NCBI GenBank assembly: GCA_023627715.1
Contig: JAMAHW010000094.1
Location: 62,001-126,000, forward strand
Source of the DNA: Periconia sp. R9002
Taxonomy: Eukaryota; Ascomycota; Dothideomycetes; Pleosporales; Periconiaceae
Direction: 5' to 3'
Length of the DNA stretch: 64,000 bases
Shown: positions 46,805-57,266 of the stretch, piece by piece
Position numbering within the stretch: position 1 is the first letter of the stretch
Layout: every line of letters begins with the position of its first letter
Made by a program: the position numbers and the translations under genes
The notes under the pieces: generated by a model
What the model saw: only the letters and a program-made list of their open reading frames with translations
Told to the model about the DNA's origin: nothing
Database searches by the model: none

Positions 46805-48049
46805 ATGACCTTCTCATTCATTGATATGGACGACACCGAACGACATACATCTGGACTATGGAAGAGAAGCCCATCAGAGCACCAAGTCCGACGAGTGCGC
46901 CGACACAACCTTCCTAGTACCCCAAGAATCGTCAAATACATACTCCTATCAGTGTTCTTAGTTCTTACTATGGCTATATACAGGAAGCACACCATCTTCA
47001 ACAAGCACCCCAATGCAACACCAAAGCACCCCGACGTCACGCCAGAGAACCCAGCACCAAACTACTCAACGCGATCGAACAACACAGCCTTCTACCCAAC
47101 GCGATCGAACAACACAGCCTTCTACCCAAAGTTTGGGAAATGCACCGCCTCCTTCGGCGGTCCCTCGCCCCCCTACGACTCCGCAATTGCCTCCCATGAC
47201 CTTCACAACACTCTCCACGCTTACCCCCACTATATACTACGCGAGCAAATGCTGCGCGGTCTGTGGTCAAAGCATAGCTATCTCCTCACGGTTCTCGGTC
47301 AAGAACTTTCTAAGCCCGAATCCGAGCGGCTCAAGTGGCTATTATGGCACGACCGCGACACCATCCTCATGAACTCTCAGATCCCTCTTGATATTTTCAT
47401 CCCACCGGAAGAGAAAGGATTCGGACACGTGAATTTGTTAGTCACGAAAGATCGAAACGGTTTGAATAATGGGGTGTTTATGGTGAGGGTGGGGCAGTGG
47501 GCTGTGAAGATGTTTGCGAGTGTGCTGAGTATTAGGGAGTATAGACCGGATGTGGTGTTGAAGTATACGGAGCAGAGCGGAATGGAGGAGGTTATCAAAC
47601 GAGTGAGTTCTCTGAGCTTCTACTATTCAATTTTTCGCAATGGCAAGGCTAATAGCTGACTGCTTTGGGTTTGAGGACAGCCCTGGTGGAATAGCAGCGT
47701 AGCGTACGTCCCGCAACGCTGGTTCAACGGTTTTCCGCCCGATGCAGATATCGACCATGATCGTGCGATTTCTCATTCACGTCCAGGGTCGTTGTTGATC
47801 CACTTTGCGTCTAATCGCGATGGACTGCGGCCGCAGAGAATGGCGCAGTGGGGTAAAGTAGCGAGGAAGAGAGCTCCTGAATGGGATAAGCCGGTGGAGG
47901 AAACATATTATATGGAGGAGATAGCCGAGTATTGGGAGAGAGTTGGGAAGAATGAATCGTTTGATAGTATCAATAGAGAGATTGGAAGGAGGGCCTGGAA
48001 TGTGCCTAAGGTCGTGAGGGAGGCGAAGGAAACAAGAGAAAAGGCGTAG
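46805..48049 (+). CDS. Glycosyltransferase family 34 (GMA12/MNN10-like)
   Basis: Golgi type II alpha-glycosyltransferase (galactosyl or mannosyl) using a nucleotide sugar and Mn2+. Two exons, 46805-47602 and 47681-48049, with a 78-bp GTGAGT intron; about 388 aa. A short cytosolic tail with many Arg is followed by one membrane anchor (YILLSVFLVLTMAIY) and a stem. The stem contains an exact tandem duplication encoding RSNNTAFYP twice. The catalytic region starts at KCTASFGG. The DxD-like site is WLLWHDRDTILMN, followed by HVNLLVTKDRNGLNNGVFMV and, after the intron, YVPQRWFNGFPP and LLIHFAS, all hallmarks of GT34. An alternative start is the Met at 46826. It sits head-to-head with the Stealth gene. 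Confidence 0.9.
47071..47130 (+). repeat. 30-bp tandem duplication inside the GT34 stem
   Basis: Two adjacent 30-bp copies starting GCGATCGAACAACACAGCCT, identical except for the last base. In frame they add ten residues with an extra N-glycosylation sequon (NNT). Near-identity suggests a recent event. Confidence 0.95.
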
Positions 48050-50469
48050 CTGAACAATGCTGGCTTTGGGGTGTATTGACTCCGAAAATTTGGAGATCCC
48101 GATGGACTAGGGAATGATTAGTTTTGCCTGGAAGACAATGTTAATTTTTGCTTGCAAAGTTACTTACTCTTTTTTACTACGCAAACGACTTCAATTTTCT
48201 ATACAAACTCTTTGAGCGTCAATCATCATACTACAACTACCGTGTCTGCAACACTATCAGTCACGTATTCTCACGAGACTTCATGATTTACATTATGGTT
48301 GATGATTCCTTCAACTGACTTGGCGCTGGCGGGCCCCTGTCCACTTCTGCATACAATTTCGCCATTTCGGGATCCGGCACGGTCCCTGCTTCATCTTCGT
48401 CATGCGACAAATGTCCAACGTTCTGTCGACCTGCACGATGTCATTCTTCGTGACATTGACAGTGTTACAGTTATCAACATCGGCTAGCGCTACACTGATT
48501 TGTGCACCTAGCGTCGGGAATATTTTGGTTAGAAGAATTGTGTCCAATTTGGCCTGCGAAAGACACAAAGCTGTGAAATCTAAGAACGGGAGCAGATGAT
48601 ATGTGTGAATAGACAGCCGAAGGGAGTGTCGTGATCAAGAGGGTTAAAATTGTTTCGAAAAACACTTTGATGGTATGTGTTGAGCTAATTGATATGCCGA
48701 GACGAAGAAAGTTGGAATGGCGGTCTGGGGATCGGAAATTTTCATTCATGGTCCGTAACAGATTTGATGATACCACGATAATGACTTTCGGAGTATAAAG
48801 CAATCAGGCTGCTAGTTCGGCACCTTGCTCCTCATTTGCATACAGAAACGTTTGCTCTGAAGTCAAGTTTGAAAGAATTGCGCCATGTCGTCGAGAGAGC
48901 GCTGTCAGGATTCATCCCATGATTTATAGGGTAGTGTATGAGAGCATATGTCGAAAAATGATTGGCTACGGTAGAACACTGCATAGAAAGGGAGATCCAA
49001 CTCGACTTTTCAGTGAGCTGCGGTTTGTTGGCAGTGCTATTTGATGTGGTGACTTGTCGAAGGTAAAAGTTCCCTGGCGTGGGTGTCGTTCGTTTAATGA
49101 CAGATAGGTATTGTAGCATTGCAGTACTACTCGTATGAAGATCGCTTTTAAAACCCGGACGAGTCCCACCTGAGCGGTGATCATAATGAGATATACCGAA
49201 TATCCGGTGAGCCAAGATCAAGGACGCGTACCAAAAATCATCATGTACACAGGAAGGACCCAAAAGTGTTCATAGCTGTCTCCATGTTTGCGAAAAACGT
49301 TGGCATTCACGTGGCATTGTTGGAAAACATTGATAGCACTAGCTGATTCCCAAGCCAGCTGAAAAGTGAAAGATGGTACCATCAGCCTCGCTCGGTTTAG
49401 ATCTGAGCTGATCATCTTTCAGCTGGAGCAAACTGCTATTTAGTAATTATTTAAAAGAAATGTTAGTGAACATCTTACATGTAGTTAACCACCAGCTTTA
49501 TCACTAAGAGACGGCTGAGGAGCGTGGGACCCGACTTCCGAGCGCCAAGGGTGGCAGTTCGCGCACCGCCAAGGGATCTTCGACGTGTCATCGTCGTCAC
49601 TGAAGTTCGCCTGTGATAATTCGACAACTTCATCAAGATTAGCGCGTCTGACAACATAACCCTAAATACAAGTAGGCACAAATTCAGGTATTAATAAGTG
49701 TGTAGCATATACGCCTTGGGGTTAAGAGGCTTTGTTATTAATCACATGTGCAGGCGCATACATGTGATGCTCAGGCAGGATCAATCCTTACTGATTGGGA
49801 TTCTAACAACCGAAATAGGAAGGGAACGAGGGAAACCCGTGGAGCATTTAGGAATGAATTCCTTCAGTCGAACATGTATTTCTCGTTTGGGTTGTGTGCG
49901 TTTCGCATTGTGTTTGAGCATTGTGTTTGAAGATTTGAGCGCTTGTACCTGGCGGATAACCTTCCTTGCAGGGTCGACCTTCACAACTCGTCATTCGATC
50001 GAGTGAATAGTCAAGACCCACATTTAGTCAAACACGCCGGTGATATGTCCTCGAACCAAGAGCCACCAGGCCCATGGAAGATCGAACGGGCAAATCCAGG
50101 CAACGGGGTAGTAGCTTGGCTCATGCTCACGTCCTGGGCCTATTTTAATTCTGCCAACTGCCAACTCGCGGTACTACAACCCTACAACCACCTTTGGAGG
50201 TTCATTCTCCTCTTGTCTATTGCCTAGACACTTATGAACAGCTACTAACCGTTCTCCTTCTGCGGATCAAGGAATCGGGTTCTTATCCCAGACTCTTGTA
50301 CGACGAACCTTCACATTCCGCGACAATATGATTTTAGCGCAAGACACGTATATAAACGGAACCCCTCCTCAGCTTTTGCGCGCTGAAGTTGAGCAGAAGA
50401 AAGAACTTAGTAGGTCATCATAATGCAATAATACGATCTTTTCGCTAACTTTACAAAGACTTCGCCACA
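48050..50469. other. Long intergenic region inside the glycan gene group
   Basis: About 2.4 kb with no supported gene. Minus-strand frames at 48311-48803 and 48832-49263 show no family resemblance. A possible isolated minus-strand exon near 49490-49665 reads SDDDDTSKIPWRCANCHPW before a stop, which might be the tail of a decayed gene. A 13-bp direct repeat is present around 49905-49932. Confidence 0.4.
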
Positions 50470-51852
50470 ATGTGGAAACCCCTCGAGGCTATTGCCAGCA
50501 ATACCTGTCGACGATCTTTACTTTCAGCCTTCAAACCAAGTTTCCTATGTCAGAATTTAAAGTCCCGAAAAGTCCACCCCACAGGATGGCTCGATGGAGT
50601 GCGCGGATACGCGTCGTTGTTTGTGTTTCTCTTCCATTTCATTCACTGCTTCACTTACAAGTGGTTGGTCGGATATGGTAGCGAAGATAGAGGGGGCGAT
50701 AACTATAGGCTCTCCCTCCTTCCCGTGGTGAGGCTGACCTACGCCGGACAAGCAAACGTTGCGATATTTTGGGTCTTGTCAGGAATATCGCTTTCACTGA
50801 AGCCAGTCCAGTTGGCGCGAGAACAGAGCTGGGACAAATTCTTCGACACCATGTTCTCTTCCATCTTCCGTCGAGGCATGCGACTTTACCTACCGGTTCT
50901 ATTTGTTCAGATATGCGTCCTCATTGCAGCGTGTCTCGGATTCTACAACTATGCCTGGGAGCTGGCGCAAGATTGGCCATTTGGGGGAGTCAATGAAACA
51001 CAATTCGAGGTTTATGCGACCAATATGGACCAGATTCAGGATTGGCTGGCCACCATGTGGGATCTCTTGAACCCATTCCTGCAAACATACCCGAAGTACG
51101 ACATTCATCTTTGGACTATCCAACGAGAATTCCAGTACTCAATCATTCTTTTCGCTGCCCTCGTTGGGCTATCTAAGTTACGATCACACATAAGAATCAC
51201 GCTCGTGGCAGTACTATTCACGTATTGTATAAGAGTGGACCAAGGCGACGTTGCACTTTTCCTCGCTGGCATGGGTCTCGCCGAATATCTACAAATTCGG
51301 GCTGAGAAAGCTGTGCAGTTACCATCCGCGGAAAAGCAATCCACAGATGATCACAGCCCAACTCTGTTATGGGGTCTTCTTCTTTATGTCGGCTTACATT
51401 TACTTTCCTGGCCTTATGAGGGCGCTGCCACATCACCCGGCTACATCGCACTCAGTAACGCCTTCACGGACTTCAATAGCGAAGTCGATCAACGCCAGAT
51501 CATCGGAGACCAATGTCGCCGCATCGGCGCCGCACTTTTTCTTTTTTCTCTTTGTGGCTGCGAGTGGTTTCGCAAGCCCTTTATGACCAATACAGCCATC
51601 TACTTGGGCAAGATTTCCTTTCCTCTTTACATTATTCACGGCCCGATCAACCACATGATCGGTTATCCACTAGTCGGAGCCATCTGGAACCGCATCGGCA
51701 ACGAAACTACCTTCACACACACATTCGGGATTGGAGTCGGTTTCTGTGTCACGGCTATCGTAGTCATTTGGCTGGCGGACATTATGTCCAAGCTTATCGA
51801 TGCGCCCAGTGTACGATTCGGAAGGTGTTTACAGGAAAAATGGTCATGTTAG
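50470..51852 (+). CDS. Acyltransferase-3 family membrane O-acyltransferase
   Basis: Single-exon gene, 460 aa. Integral membrane acyltransferase of the type that O-acetylates sugars (OafA/Cas1p-like superfamily in the wide sense). The family signature is clear at the N-terminus: GWLDGVRGYASLFVFLFHF, with the catalytic-type His after TM1, and IFWVLSGISLSLKP, matching the usual FFxxSGFL. About ten further hydrophobic spans follow. The C-terminal ISFPLYIIHGPINHMIG matches the typical SYxxYLxH element. Start ATG has the context CACAATGTGG. Between two glycosyltransferase genes, the likely substrate is a glycan in the secretory pathway; this is inference. Many fungal members are also found in secondary metabolism. 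Confidence 0.91.
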   Translation: MWKPLEAIASNTCRRSLLSAFKPSFLCQNLKSRKVHPTGWLDGVRGYASLFVFLFHFIHCFTYKWLVGYGSEDRGGDNYRLSLLPVVRLTYAGQANVAIFWVLSGISLSLKPVQLAREQSWDKFFDTMFSSIFRRGMRLYLPVLFVQICVLIAACLGFYNYAWELAQDWPFGGVNETQFEVYATNMDQIQDWLATMWDLLNPFLQTYPKYDIHLWTIQREFQYSIILFAALVGLSKLRSHIRITLVAVLFTYCIRVDQGDVALFLAGMGLAEYLQIRAEKAVQLPSAEKQSTDDHSPTLLWGLLLYVGLHLLSWPYEGAATSPGYIALSNAFTDFNSEVDQRQIIGDQCRRIGAALFLFSLCGCEWFRKPFMTNTAIYLGKISFPLYIIHGPINHMIGYPLVGAIWNRIGNETTFTHTFGIGVGFCVTAIVVIWLADIMSKLIDAPSVRFGRCLQEKWSC

Positions 51853-52866
51853 ACAAGGTCTCGGAGGCATTTCATCGCATGAATTAGTTGCATCAATGGC
51901 GTTGGGGATATATTTGTGTGTTTGACCATGATTACCATTATCATTAGCATGGCGTTTTTAGGTTGCATGGTCGCATAAACCGTGGATTCCCCCAGTTTAT
52001 TTCATATCAAACTCCTTGCATCGGGGGCAGGGTCGCCCGTCTCATTGGATCACCCAAAATAAAAGAAAATACTCAAACCAAAACCCTCTCAGCTGCCCCT
52101 GACTAAATAACTTCGGCATCATCTGCAAGCGCTGAATCAACGGCTTGCAAGGCGTTTATTTAGCCTTAACTTTCTCAGTCTCCTGCGTCAGGCACTCCCT
52201 TGCGCCATCGCCCCTCCCCCAACAAATAAATAGTGCACATCACTGAAAGGGGGATCCGCCAGCCGAGACAAGCTTTTTTCGGGCGGCACAATTCAGGAAC
52301 TAGTACGCGCGTTCTGTTGTGAAACGTGCGACAGACTTGGACAGCCACACCCATTCCTTCAAAACGCCACGCCTTCCGTAAAAGTGGATCTCATGCCCCT
52401 CCCGCGATCCCTTCAGATCTGCTCATTAGCAGCTGGTGAACCTGGCAAGTGCTAAGTATAATTCTTTGGTTTGAGCTAGTAGTGACAGGGGGACAACATT
52501 ATATTGTTTTATTATCGAAGTACTAGAAGCAAAATATTGTGGAGGAATGGTGGGGATGTCATTGTCGACCATTTGTCATTTGAGACTGTGTTTTATTAGG
52601 TCGCGGAGATAGGCATATATCACGATGTGTGGTTTACTATGAAGCGAGAGACAACAATAGGACACGGTGATGAAGAAAAAAAAGTATGTAGTGGGAATAT
52701 CCAACCGAGAGACACAATGTTGCAGAAGAATCACACTCGCATTCAGGGACTTGCGGCTTCCCACGACCAAAATGGATTTCTGCATTCCACGCCGCAGTTA
52801 GGAATTCTCTTTTCCTAAATTTTGTATAACCAAACAAATTCCCTTGCTATCTATCATCAAGCAGAC
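51853..52866. other. Intergenic region
   Basis: About 1 kb; no gene, repeat array or RNA seen. Confidence 0.5.
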
Positions 52867-54285
52867 ATGCTACCCCTACGTCCCTCCTTCCAAGTCCTCG
52901 CGATATCCATAACCACACTATCCCTCTTGTACATTTTCAACTTCCAATCATCACCCACCAGACCTGATATCCACCAACGACTATCCGTCCCCTACTCCCC
53001 CCAACAACCTAGCGCTCACCTCAACTCAGCCCCTACACATTATACCGTGATACCATCTCCGATTATCGACGGTGAGAATGATGCACCCGCTATACGCGAT
53101 GTCGTGAACCAGACTCTTGGATTTCAGAAGATTTACGCTATATCGATGCCGCATCGGACTGATAAGAGAGATTATCTTGCGTTAATGGGATATGTATCTG
53201 ATCTGCAGATTGGGTTCGTGGACGGAGTAAATGCGAGTGAAATGCACGTGAAATCGCTCCCTTCGGTTCGTGAACACAACGCCTGATACATTCCAAACTA
53301 ACCCCTCCCTCTTTGTACAACCACACAGTTCTGGAAAGGCATCCCTTCGACAGGGGACCACGGCGTCTGGCGCGCCCACCTAAACATCTACCAACACATG
53401 CTCCTCCACCGCATTTCCACCGCTCTGATCCTCGAGGACGACGCAGACTGGGACATCCTCCTGCGATATCAATTGCTGGACTTCTCCCGCGGTACTCGCG
53501 CTATCCAAAACGTCACCTCCTCACCAACTACCCTTCACTCCCCTTACGGGGATAACTGGGATTTGCTAGCTCTAGGCCACATCGGCGCCAACAACAAACC
53601 AAACAAAGTGCAAAAATATTGGATCACGCATGATGATAAGACAGTTATACCAGAGTCGAAGCGAACGTGGAGTCGGAAGCCCGACCTCAGTGCTCCCGCC
53701 TTCCTCTCCCCTTCTCAATCCTCAAACACTACCGAATCCGCTCAACACAACACGCGCATCGTCATGGAAATCAGCAAATTCACCGGCGCAGCCGCATACG
53801 CAGTATCCCTCTCCGGCGCGGCCAAACTGCTCCACGACCAAGCGCTGCTCCCGAACGCGCAGGCCATTGACGTCGCGATGCTGTCACTCTGCCGGCACGA
53901 CTCGCCTTCCAACCCGTTTCTGTGTCTCGGGGCGTATCCGATGTTGTTTGGGAGGTATCGCGCGATTGGGCCGGAGACGAAGGATTCAGATCGCAGGAGC
54001 TCGTCGAATGAGGTTTTGCCTGGGTCCGGGGGGTTTCAGGAAGCGAGGGAGAGGAGGGAGGCGAAGAGTGAGTTTTTGGTTTGGCCGGTGAGTTTGAATT
54101 TGGGAGGGTTGTTGAGGGGGGTGGGGAGGTTTAGTGCGGGTGGTGGTGGTGAGGGTGAGGGTGCGGGCGAAGAGATTGATGTTAGGGATGAGGCTGTTGT
54201 GTTCCCTAGAGGTAGGGAGGTCGTTGTTCGCCCTGAGGAATATGTGGCGAGGCAGGGTGGAGGGGAGGGGGAAAAGAATGTGTAA
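52867..54285 (+). CDS. Glycosyltransferase family 25 protein
   Basis: Type II membrane glycosyltransferase of the GT25 family (LPS beta-galactosyltransferase/collagen GalT relatives), common but uncharacterised in fungi. Two exons, 52867-53265 and 53329-54285; about 451 aa. The 63-bp intron has a GTTCGT donor and an ACTAACCC branch site. N-terminal anchor: FQVLAISITTLSLLYIF. The family core is KIYAISMPHRTDKRD, then GFVDGVNASEM, GVWRAHLNIYQHMLLH and the DxD-type site ALILEDDADWD. Next is WDLLALGHIG, and YAVSLSGAAKLL near the end of the domain. The C-tail is extended and Gly/Glu/Arg-rich. The ORF frame starts upstream, but the first ATG is at 52867. Confidence 0.91.
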
Positions 54286-54792
54286 CGTGTGCGTGGAGGA
54301 ATGCATGGGGTTGTCTGTTTGGTAATGTCAATGTGTAGGTGACGGAATGAGGGTTTTATACAGGGGCAGACGTCTAGTATATAAAACTTAGATTCTAATG
54401 TTCAGAGTATCATAAAAGTGAGAATTTGATAATGTTGAATCTAGTTTTTCCTAGTGTCTGTAGGCATCTGAGGACACGTGTTTGTGCTTCACTATTCCTT
54501 ATTTACATCCACTTTCGCATCGAAATAAACCATTGTCCTTATTTTATGACGGGAAATTCCACAGACTGTCCTGAACACTTCGGGTCTGTAGATTTTGAAT
54601 AGCTAATAGCGAAATACATATATCCAAACTAACACAGACCATATTAATTATCCATACCACAACTTACCAAGAACTACGCAACACAGCCCAGCGCCCCAAA
54701 AAAAACTGCAAATACCAACCAAAGATCCCCTTCAAACGTCATCAATACAACAAAGAGCACTCGTGTCGCCTACCCGTTCCATCTTATCCTCT
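54286..54792. other. Convergent intergenic region
   Basis: About 507 bp, AT-rich; nothing recognisable. Confidence 0.5.
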
Positions 54793-56691
54793 TTAACATT
54801 CCAAAACAGCAAACAACACAAAAAGCAGCAACAACAGAACAAAAGGAATAAAAGGCCACCAACAACAGCACTTGCAGCATGACCAACAATCATTGCTCCC
54901 AGGCTGCCTACCCGTCTCCACTCTCACATTGTTGCCAGGGTCTCCATTTTCTCCCGTCTCGCCCGCGGAACTCTGGGGTCCAGGGGGACTTGATGGACCT
55001 GCAGCGTTATTCGCAGACTGCCCCGGTAGACTCTGGACTGAAGACTCCTCATCCAACGCCTTCAGAAACTCCAAACACATTCCAAATTTCTTCTCTGAGT
55101 CCTCAGCCCTCTCAATCAATTTGTCTATCTTCTTTTCACATTTCTGAATTGTTTCCTCTGATTTCTTAAGCTTTTGTGCTTGTGCATTAAACGCGTTCCT
55201 TGCCTTAGTGAGTTCGGTGTTAACGCTCTTATCCATCACTTTAATCTGTTCAGTCAGAAGCTCCACCTGGGCTCCTACTGGATCCACAGCCATCTTCTTC
55301 AAGTACTCCTTGTCCAAGCTTTTCCACTCTCCGACATCCTCTTCTGGGGCACGATCCCCGAGATTGGACGAAGAAGGTTGTCGCCGGCGCCACAACTCCA
55401 TTTCCCAGAGCCAGTACCGTGTACCCGCCATATTGTCGAAAATTTCCCCACCGATGAGCAGATCGTCAAAATTGGTACATGTGTATTCTTTGAGCATATT
55501 CGCTACACGTGGCGAACCGCGATTTCGCCACTTCCACTCGCGTAGTGGAGATCCGTTTTCATCGTATAACTGGTCGGATATGGCGTCTGCAAGAATGGCT
55601 GCTGGTTTGACAATGTCGGCAATAATCTGGGAGAAGGGAAAATGAACATTCACGAAACAGGCAACTACGAGGGTGTATTCGTCGATCGCGAGGAGCCCAT
55701 CTGGATCGTTAACAAAGCTTAAGTGCGAGAGATGATTGGTGTTGTCGATACCCGTTTTCTGCGCCTCGCGGTCGTAATGATCGTCGTATAATTTTCTAAT
55801 GAGACGGAAATCAATGTCACAGTATAGTGGGTCTTGCATGATGATCTCAACTGGTCGCCGCTGGGGATCTAGTTCGCGCAGGATGTTGGCGATGTGGAAG
55901 ACCAAGAGATATTGGTCCAAGTTTTCAATCTGCTTCTCCTCGAGGAGTTTTCTGCGGCTGAACCGGCCTAGGCCAAAGCATACGATTTTTCTGATAGGAA
56001 TTGTAGATTCGGCTTTCGATTGGAATATTCTGTCAACCACCCTGGTTTCTTGGTTTGGGCGTTCGTTGCCTTCATCGTCGTAGTCTGGTTCTAGACTCTT
56101 TGTCCATCTCTTTTGAATTTCTTGGATGGTGGTCCTGTACTTTTCAAGACCGTTGGGTTCAAGATGCTCTCGGCGTGTGTCAAAGTCCAATTTGTGTGTA
56201 AACAGGACATTGAGAGCGTACGGAACAGATATGATAGTGGGTGGTTCAGCCTTCGGATTGACGCCAGGATTTAGCTCATATAGTTTCTCGAGAGTAGGGT
56301 GTCGCTTGCTAAGGGTTTGCTTGTCTCGATGCAGATCGACAGCTGTCAAATATTCGATACCAACGTGGCAAATTCCATCGTTTTGTATCTCCTCCAGCGT
56401 AGCCTCATCGAGTCGCAAGATTTCCCGATCTTCGCCTTCTATATCCTTCAAAAAGAACCTGTCTTGTATTGTGATATCCTTAGCTAGGAGACGGTCACGT
56501 AAAATTGCAAGTTTCGAAAGTGCATCCCGAGTGTAGATAGGTCTACCTTTCAGGAATTGTTCATCGAACTTGATGAGATCTACTGGATCCACCTCCCAGT
56601 CTTCCGGTCCATTGTCAGGGTCATACACTCCTTCAGGCTTTTTTGGATGTTTCTCCTCCACGTATTGCTTGGATACTAGATATTTCCCCAT
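54793..56691 (-). CDS. SRR1-like domain protein with C-terminal tail anchor
   Basis: Single exon, 632 aa. The central region contains the SRR1-like core found in eukaryotic SRR1/Ber1 proteins: IRKIVCFGLGRFSRRKL, FHIANILRELDPQRRPVEII, QDPLYCDIDFRLI, then LLAIDEYTLVVACFVNVHFPF. SRR1-type proteins are linked to circadian signalling in plants and to microtubule stability (Ber1) in yeast; the biochemical role is unclear. After the domain comes a coiled coil (about 480-555, KSEETIQKCEKKIDKLIERA) and a disordered Pro/Gly/Ser stretch. The protein ends with a Cys cluster and membrane helix (CWSCCKCCCWWPFIPFVLLL) four residues from the terminus region. That arrangement predicts a tail-anchored, probably palmitoylated protein facing the cytosol, which is unusual for this family. 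Confidence 0.85.
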   Translation of the reverse strand: MGKYLVSKQYVEEKHPKKPEGVYDPDNGPEDWEVDPVDLIKFDEQFLKGRPIYTRDALSKLAILRDRLLAKDITIQDRFFLKDIEGEDREILRLDEATLEEIQNDGICHVGIEYLTAVDLHRDKQTLSKRHPTLEKLYELNPGVNPKAEPPTIISVPYALNVLFTHKLDFDTRREHLEPNGLEKYRTTIQEIQKRWTKSLEPDYDDEGNERPNQETRVVDRIFQSKAESTIPIRKIVCFGLGRFSRRKLLEEKQIENLDQYLLVFHIANILRELDPQRRPVEIIMQDPLYCDIDFRLIRKLYDDHYDREAQKTGIDNTNHLSHLSFVNDPDGLLAIDEYTLVVACFVNVHFPFSQIIADIVKPAAILADAISDQLYDENGSPLREWKWRNRGSPRVANMLKEYTCTNFDDLLIGGEIFDNMAGTRYWLWEMELWRRRQPSSSNLGDRAPEEDVGEWKSLDKEYLKKMAVDPVGAQVELLTEQIKVMDKSVNTELTKARNAFNAQAQKLKKSEETIQKCEKKIDKLIERAEDSEKKFGMCLEFLKALDEESSVQSLPGQSANNAAGPSSPPGPQSSAGETGENGDPGNNVRVETGRQPGSNDCWSCCKCCCWWPFIPFVLLLLLFVLFAVLEC

Positions 56692-57266
56692 ATCATAGGA
56701 TGGTTAATATGTGTTTTCGAAGGAGATCGGAGTGTGAAGTAGATTGATTTTGGGTTGAATGTGGTTATTCGAGACAGCAATCTTGAACTGAAACCAAAAA
56801 AAGGAGTGGTTTTGAACTTTGGTGTCAATGTTGATGATGTAGCTTGGCGCAATGAGACAAAGGAATCCATTGTTCCCAATTAGATGCGGCCTTGAATTCA
56901 GTCTTGGTTGAAAGGAGATATCCGTTTGCGGCATCATATCGGTTCGGAGCGTGGGTCAAAGACAATCTCGAACGTCCACTCAAATGTTGCTGTGGGCATG
57001 GCCCCGTGAGGTCAATTCTGCCCCATTTAACAATCGCGAGCTTGTGCCTCAGTTTTTGTCAGATATCTCAATCAAATGGAATGGAAGTAAAGGATATGTT
57101 TAAATTGATGCTTTGACAAGATAAGGATGGGGTCTATGTAACGTAATGTATGTCATCACGGAGACATAAACAAAAACTTACGCGCTCCCATATCGTATAA
57201 CACCATCGAAAATGTCCAGCCTGTGAACGCCACGCTATAATAATGTCAAATCAAATGTTGTTCCCA
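56692..57266. other. Intergenic region
   Basis: About 575 bp between two tandem minus-strand genes; promoter of the SRR1-like gene. No feature recognised. Confidence 0.5.

Noticed and set aside
48311..49263. Several minus-strand frames in the glycan-group intergenic region
   Set aside because: None joins into a coherent spliced protein and none resembles a known family.
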